From Candidatus Gracilibacteria bacterium (GTDB lineage: Bacteria; Patescibacteriota; Gracilibacteria; UBA1369; UBA12473), in contig JBAZZS010000002.1 of NCBI GenBank assembly GCA_041658685.1, forward strand, positions 62,001-126,000: a DNA stretch of 64,000 nt. Reading direction: 5' to 3'. The notes under the pieces are model-generated. The model made no database searches. It was not told the DNA's origin and saw only the letters and a list, made by a program, of their open reading frames with translations. The position numbers were made by a program, and so were the translations under genes. The number at the start of each line of letters is the position of its first letter. Within the stretch, counting starts at the first letter, position 1. Below, one piece after another: positions 63,998-64,000 of this stretch.

Positions 63998-64000
63998 ATA

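Noticed and set aside
1..64000. UGA read as glycine (code 25 of Gracilibacteria/Absconditabacteria)
   Set aside because: TGA ends many genes exactly where families end and at ATGA junctions, and conserved proteins contain no in-frame TGA.
1..64000. tRNA, rRNA, CRISPR, insertion sequence or phage genes
   Set aside because: No cloverleaf T-loop patterns, repeat-spacer arrays, transposase or integrase motifs were seen on either strand.

Overview
The window is gene-dense bacterial DNA of about 43-45% GC by eye. It has no rRNA, tRNA, CRISPR array, insertion sequence or phage gene that I can see. TGA is a normal stop codon, so genetic code 11 applies. Few genes have a Shine-Dalgarno sequence: most starts follow a T/A-rich tract or an ATGA stop-start overlap. 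With the very tight packing, a fused double D-Ala-D-Ala ligase, a small one-domain transaldolase and a split transketolase, this makes me think of a candidate-phyla-radiation (Patescibacteria) genome, perhaps Peregrinibacteria. That assignment is an inference with low confidence.

Layout. 1-3.2 kb: core genes (transaldolase, a DUF1385 membrane protein, proC) and an AbrB/RelE-type toxin-antitoxin pair with a visible promoter/operator. 3.3-9.8 kb (minus): an FG-GAP surface protein, an O-antigen ligase-like protein with TPRs, an initiating polyprenyl-phosphate glycosyltransferase, a GT2 enzyme and an RBBP9-type hydrolase. 10-13.3 kb: tandem-fused Ddl and a UDP-glucuronate decarboxylase-like SDR. 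13.3-17.5 kb: a consensus promoter, a SAM-I riboswitch with its terminator, then metK, a class II aldolase, mtnA, apt and mtnP. Together these look like a SAM-controlled unit that makes SAM and recycles its nucleoside by-products through a DHAP-shunt-like route. 17.5-64 kb: a very large surface-glycan island. It holds a CDP-6-deoxyhexose branch (rfbF, rfbG, C-methyltransferase, rfbC, rfbD), a radical SAM/SPASM enzyme, five SAM-dependent methyltransferases, about ten glycosyltransferases, a Wzx flippase, a GDPD/HAD/nucleotidyltransferase trio, a DUF1893 plus membrane protein pair, a CapK/DUF362 pair, CapE/CapF-like enzymes, S-adenosylhomocysteinase, an AsnB-type amidotransferase, GT-C-like membrane proteins, a DegT/formyltransferase/methyltransferase/split-transketolase operon, and UDP-HexNAc dehydrogenase and C4-epimerase genes at the right end.

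How it fits together. The island consumes SAM through methyl transfer (yielding SAH) and radical chemistry (yielding methionine and 5'-deoxyadenosine when SAM is a cosubstrate). The same window encodes SAM synthesis, SAH hydrolysis (ahcY) and a route that could dispose of MTA and 5'-deoxyadenosine. The sugar genes imply a heteropolymer with C-methylated 6-deoxyhexose, N-formylated amino sugar and (amidated) hexosaminuronic acid residues, built on a polyprenyl carrier, flipped by Wzx and polymerised or ligated by the WaaL-like protein. Several expected steps (rfbA/rfbB, UDP-glucose dehydrogenase, a UDP-GlcNAc 2-epimerase) are not in the window.
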